Assembly (NCBI GenBank): GCA_009659925.1
Contig: PUXW01000006.1
Span: 1 to 64,000, forward strand
Length of the DNA: 64,000 nt
Direction: 5' to 3'
Source of the DNA: Nitratiruptor sp.
GTDB taxonomy: Bacteria; Campylobacterota; Campylobacteria; Campylobacterales; Nitratiruptoraceae
Under the pieces are notes generated by a model that was given only the letters and a program-made list of their open reading frames with translations, was not told the DNA's origin and did no database searches. A program made the translations under genes and the position numbers. Of the stretch, positions 62,954 through 64,000 are shown one piece after another; within the stretch, counting starts at the first letter, position 1, and each line of letters begins with the position of its first letter.

Positions 62954-63691
62954 GTGGCCCTTAGAGAAATTATCGTCGATGGGCGCCGTTTTTCAATAGC
63001 TTACAAGATTCTCAACCCCCAGGCAGAGCACGATCTCCTCTTCCTCCATGGTTGGGGGAGTAACAAGGAGGTGATGGAGCTGGCCTTTGGCCGGACCCTC
63101 CCGGAGTTTCGCCATATCTACCTGGATCTGCCAGGCTTTGGAAAGAGCCCTAACGAGGTGGTTCTAACGACCAGGGACTATGCCCGGATCGTCGAGGCCT
63201 TTCTCCAGGCCATTGGAGGGAGGAAGGATGTGGTGGTAGGCCATAGTTTCGGGGGCAAGGTGGCTACCCTCCTGGCTCCCAAGCTCCTGGTGTTGCTTGC
63301 AAGTGCCGGAATCCCTCGCCCCAAACCGTGGAGGGTCCAAGCCAAAATCGCCCTTTTCAAACTCCTCAAGCCTTTTGGAGGGGGGTGGTTGCGTCCCCTC
63401 TTCGTAGCCCAAGACGCGAAGGGGATGGATGAGGTCATGTATGCCACCTTCAAGGGGGTGGTGGACGAGGATTTTCGGTCCATTTTTGCCAGCTACCCAG
63501 GGGAAGCCCTCCTCGTGTGGGGGCGTGAGGATCGAGCAACACCTTTGAGCAGTGGGGAGGTAATAGCCAATCTCATGGCCAAGGCTCGACTCGTCGTGTT
63601 GGACGGGGATCACTACTTCTTCCTCAACCAAGGGGATCCAATTGCCCAACTCATCAAGGAGCGCTATGAAGAGCTGTCGATGCCGCGTTAG
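62954..63691 (+). CDS. Alpha/beta hydrolase
   Basis: 245 residues, GTG start. The oxyanion HGWG motif, nucleophile elbow GHSFGGK (Ser about 97), the acid in WGREDRATP and the base His in DGDHYFF complete a catalytic triad. It belongs to the general BioH/esterase type; substrate unknown. It lies between ddl and acylphosphatase on the same strand, overlapping the latter by 26 nt. Confidence 0.88.
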   Translation: MALREIIVDGRRFSIAYKILNPQAEHDLLFLHGWGSNKEVMELAFGRTLPEFRHIYLDLPGFGKSPNEVVLTTRDYARIVEAFLQAIGGRKDVVVGHSFGGKVATLLAPKLLVLLASAGIPRPKPWRVQAKIALFKLLKPFGGGWLRPLFVAQDAKGMDEVMYATFKGVVDEDFRSIFASYPGEALLVWGREDRATPLSSGEVIANLMAKARLVVLDGDHYFFLNQGDPIAQLIKERYEELSMPR

Positions 63692-63938
63692 AGGCCGGGT
63701 CCAAGGGGTCTGGTTTCGCAAGTTCACCCAGAAGGTCGCCGAAAAGCTTGGAGTCTATGGATGGGTACGCAACCTTCCCGATGGAAGTGTCGAGATCGAA
63801 GCTACTTTCCAAACCGGCGAGCAAGAGCGCGCCTTTCTCGAGGCTATCCGCCAAGGACCGCCTCTAGCTAGAGTCGATGGGCTGGAGATCCAGGAGATCG
63901 AGAACCACCATAGTGGTGATTTCAGGATTCTTCCATGA
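63666..63938 (+). CDS. acyP: Acylphosphatase
   Basis: 90-residue enzyme that hydrolyses carboxyl-phosphate bonds. RGRVQGVWFRKF gives the phosphate cradle and Arg, and GWVRNLPDGSVEIE the catalytic Asn. The ATG at 63666 lies inside the end of the hydrolase gene; the longer frame start at 63642 is not needed. It is coupled by a 4-nt overlap (ATGA) to the next gene. Confidence 0.92.
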   Translation: MKSCRCRVRGRVQGVWFRKFTQKVAEKLGVYGWVRNLPDGSVEIEATFQTGEQERAFLEAIRQGPPLARVDGLEIQEIENHHSGDFRILP

Positions 63939-64000
63939 TCTTCCTCCACCTTCTGGGCCACCTGGTGTTGGTCCTGCTCTTGGGCTATTACCTCATCCTC
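63935..64000 (+). CDS. Membrane protein, N-terminus only (runs off the window)
   Basis: Only 22 codons are visible, MIFLHLLGHLVLVLLLG and onward, all hydrophobic: a membrane helix or signal anchor. It overlaps acyP by 4 nt. In Campylobacterota a membrane-extended Mur ligase (MurF) often follows ddl, which is a guess from gene order and not from these residues. Confidence 0.55.
   Translation, partial: MIFLHLLGHLVLVLLLGYYLIL

Overview
The window is a gene-dense, GC-rich (mid-50s % by eye) stretch of bacterial chromosome. It most likely comes from the Campylobacterota (Epsilonproteobacteria), from a free-living chemolithotroph rather than a pathogen. This rests on a three-subunit SdhABE complex II with a CCG-type SdhE, a ribBA with a degenerate GTP cyclohydrolase half, a bactofilin next to a membrane-anchored M23 peptidase (CcmA/Csd style), a DUF5644-type protein, a class II superoxide reductase, and short operons with 4-nt ATGA overlaps driven by TATAAT/TACAAT -10 boxes. 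The genus cannot be fixed from the sequence. No insertion sequence, integrase, phage gene or CRISPR array was seen, and no gene-free stretch exceeds about 230 bases.

Layout. 1-60 is the 3' end of a 5S rRNA gene, so an rRNA operon lies just upstream. 226-10791 is a housekeeping block: argH, a convergent HIT hydrolase, then pheS-pheT-aroA-ispH and rpsA-serA. 10881-16618 is a tripartite efflux operon (TolC-like, adaptor, an RND pump split into two half-size proteins, DUF2905). 16646-26969 holds efp, a DJ-1 protein, a glycosyltransferase/HAD pair, an RNA m5C methyltransferase, a Cys-repeat lipoprotein, aroK, dnaE, a stand-alone DUF234 protein, a SYLF protein and a 62-residue ORF. 27055-27223 carries initiator tRNA-Met and tRNA-Gln on the minus strand behind a consensus promoter.

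27331-38177 contains ribBA, a thioesterase, a periplasmic protein, a type 4 uracil-DNA glycosylase, superoxide reductase, sdhABE, thiL, truD and a protein that looks like an SdhB relative stripped of its iron-sulfur cysteines. 38255-44194 is one forward operon: bactofilin, rhodanese, a secreted protein made of four PilJ-type domains, a second rhodanese, a LysM membrane protein and an M23 peptidase. 44195-50472 is a seven-gene minus-strand operon (pyrD, M16 peptidase, dapA, FabL-like reductase, pgsA, rseP, yggS). 50509-54208 is a three-gene operon of unknown function. 54168-59934 is MFS-murJ-cysS-ABC exporter, and 59983-64000 is ruvA, ddl, a convergent OmpA protein, an alpha/beta hydrolase, acylphosphatase and the start of a membrane protein.

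Most noteworthy: the twin-rhodanese/four-PilJ cassette inside a cell-shape operon; the cysteine-less SdhB/SdhE-like fusion; the three-gene membrane/zincin-like operon; the split RND pump; and four genes whose -10 boxes sit 6-7 nt from the start codon, predicting leaderless mRNAs.
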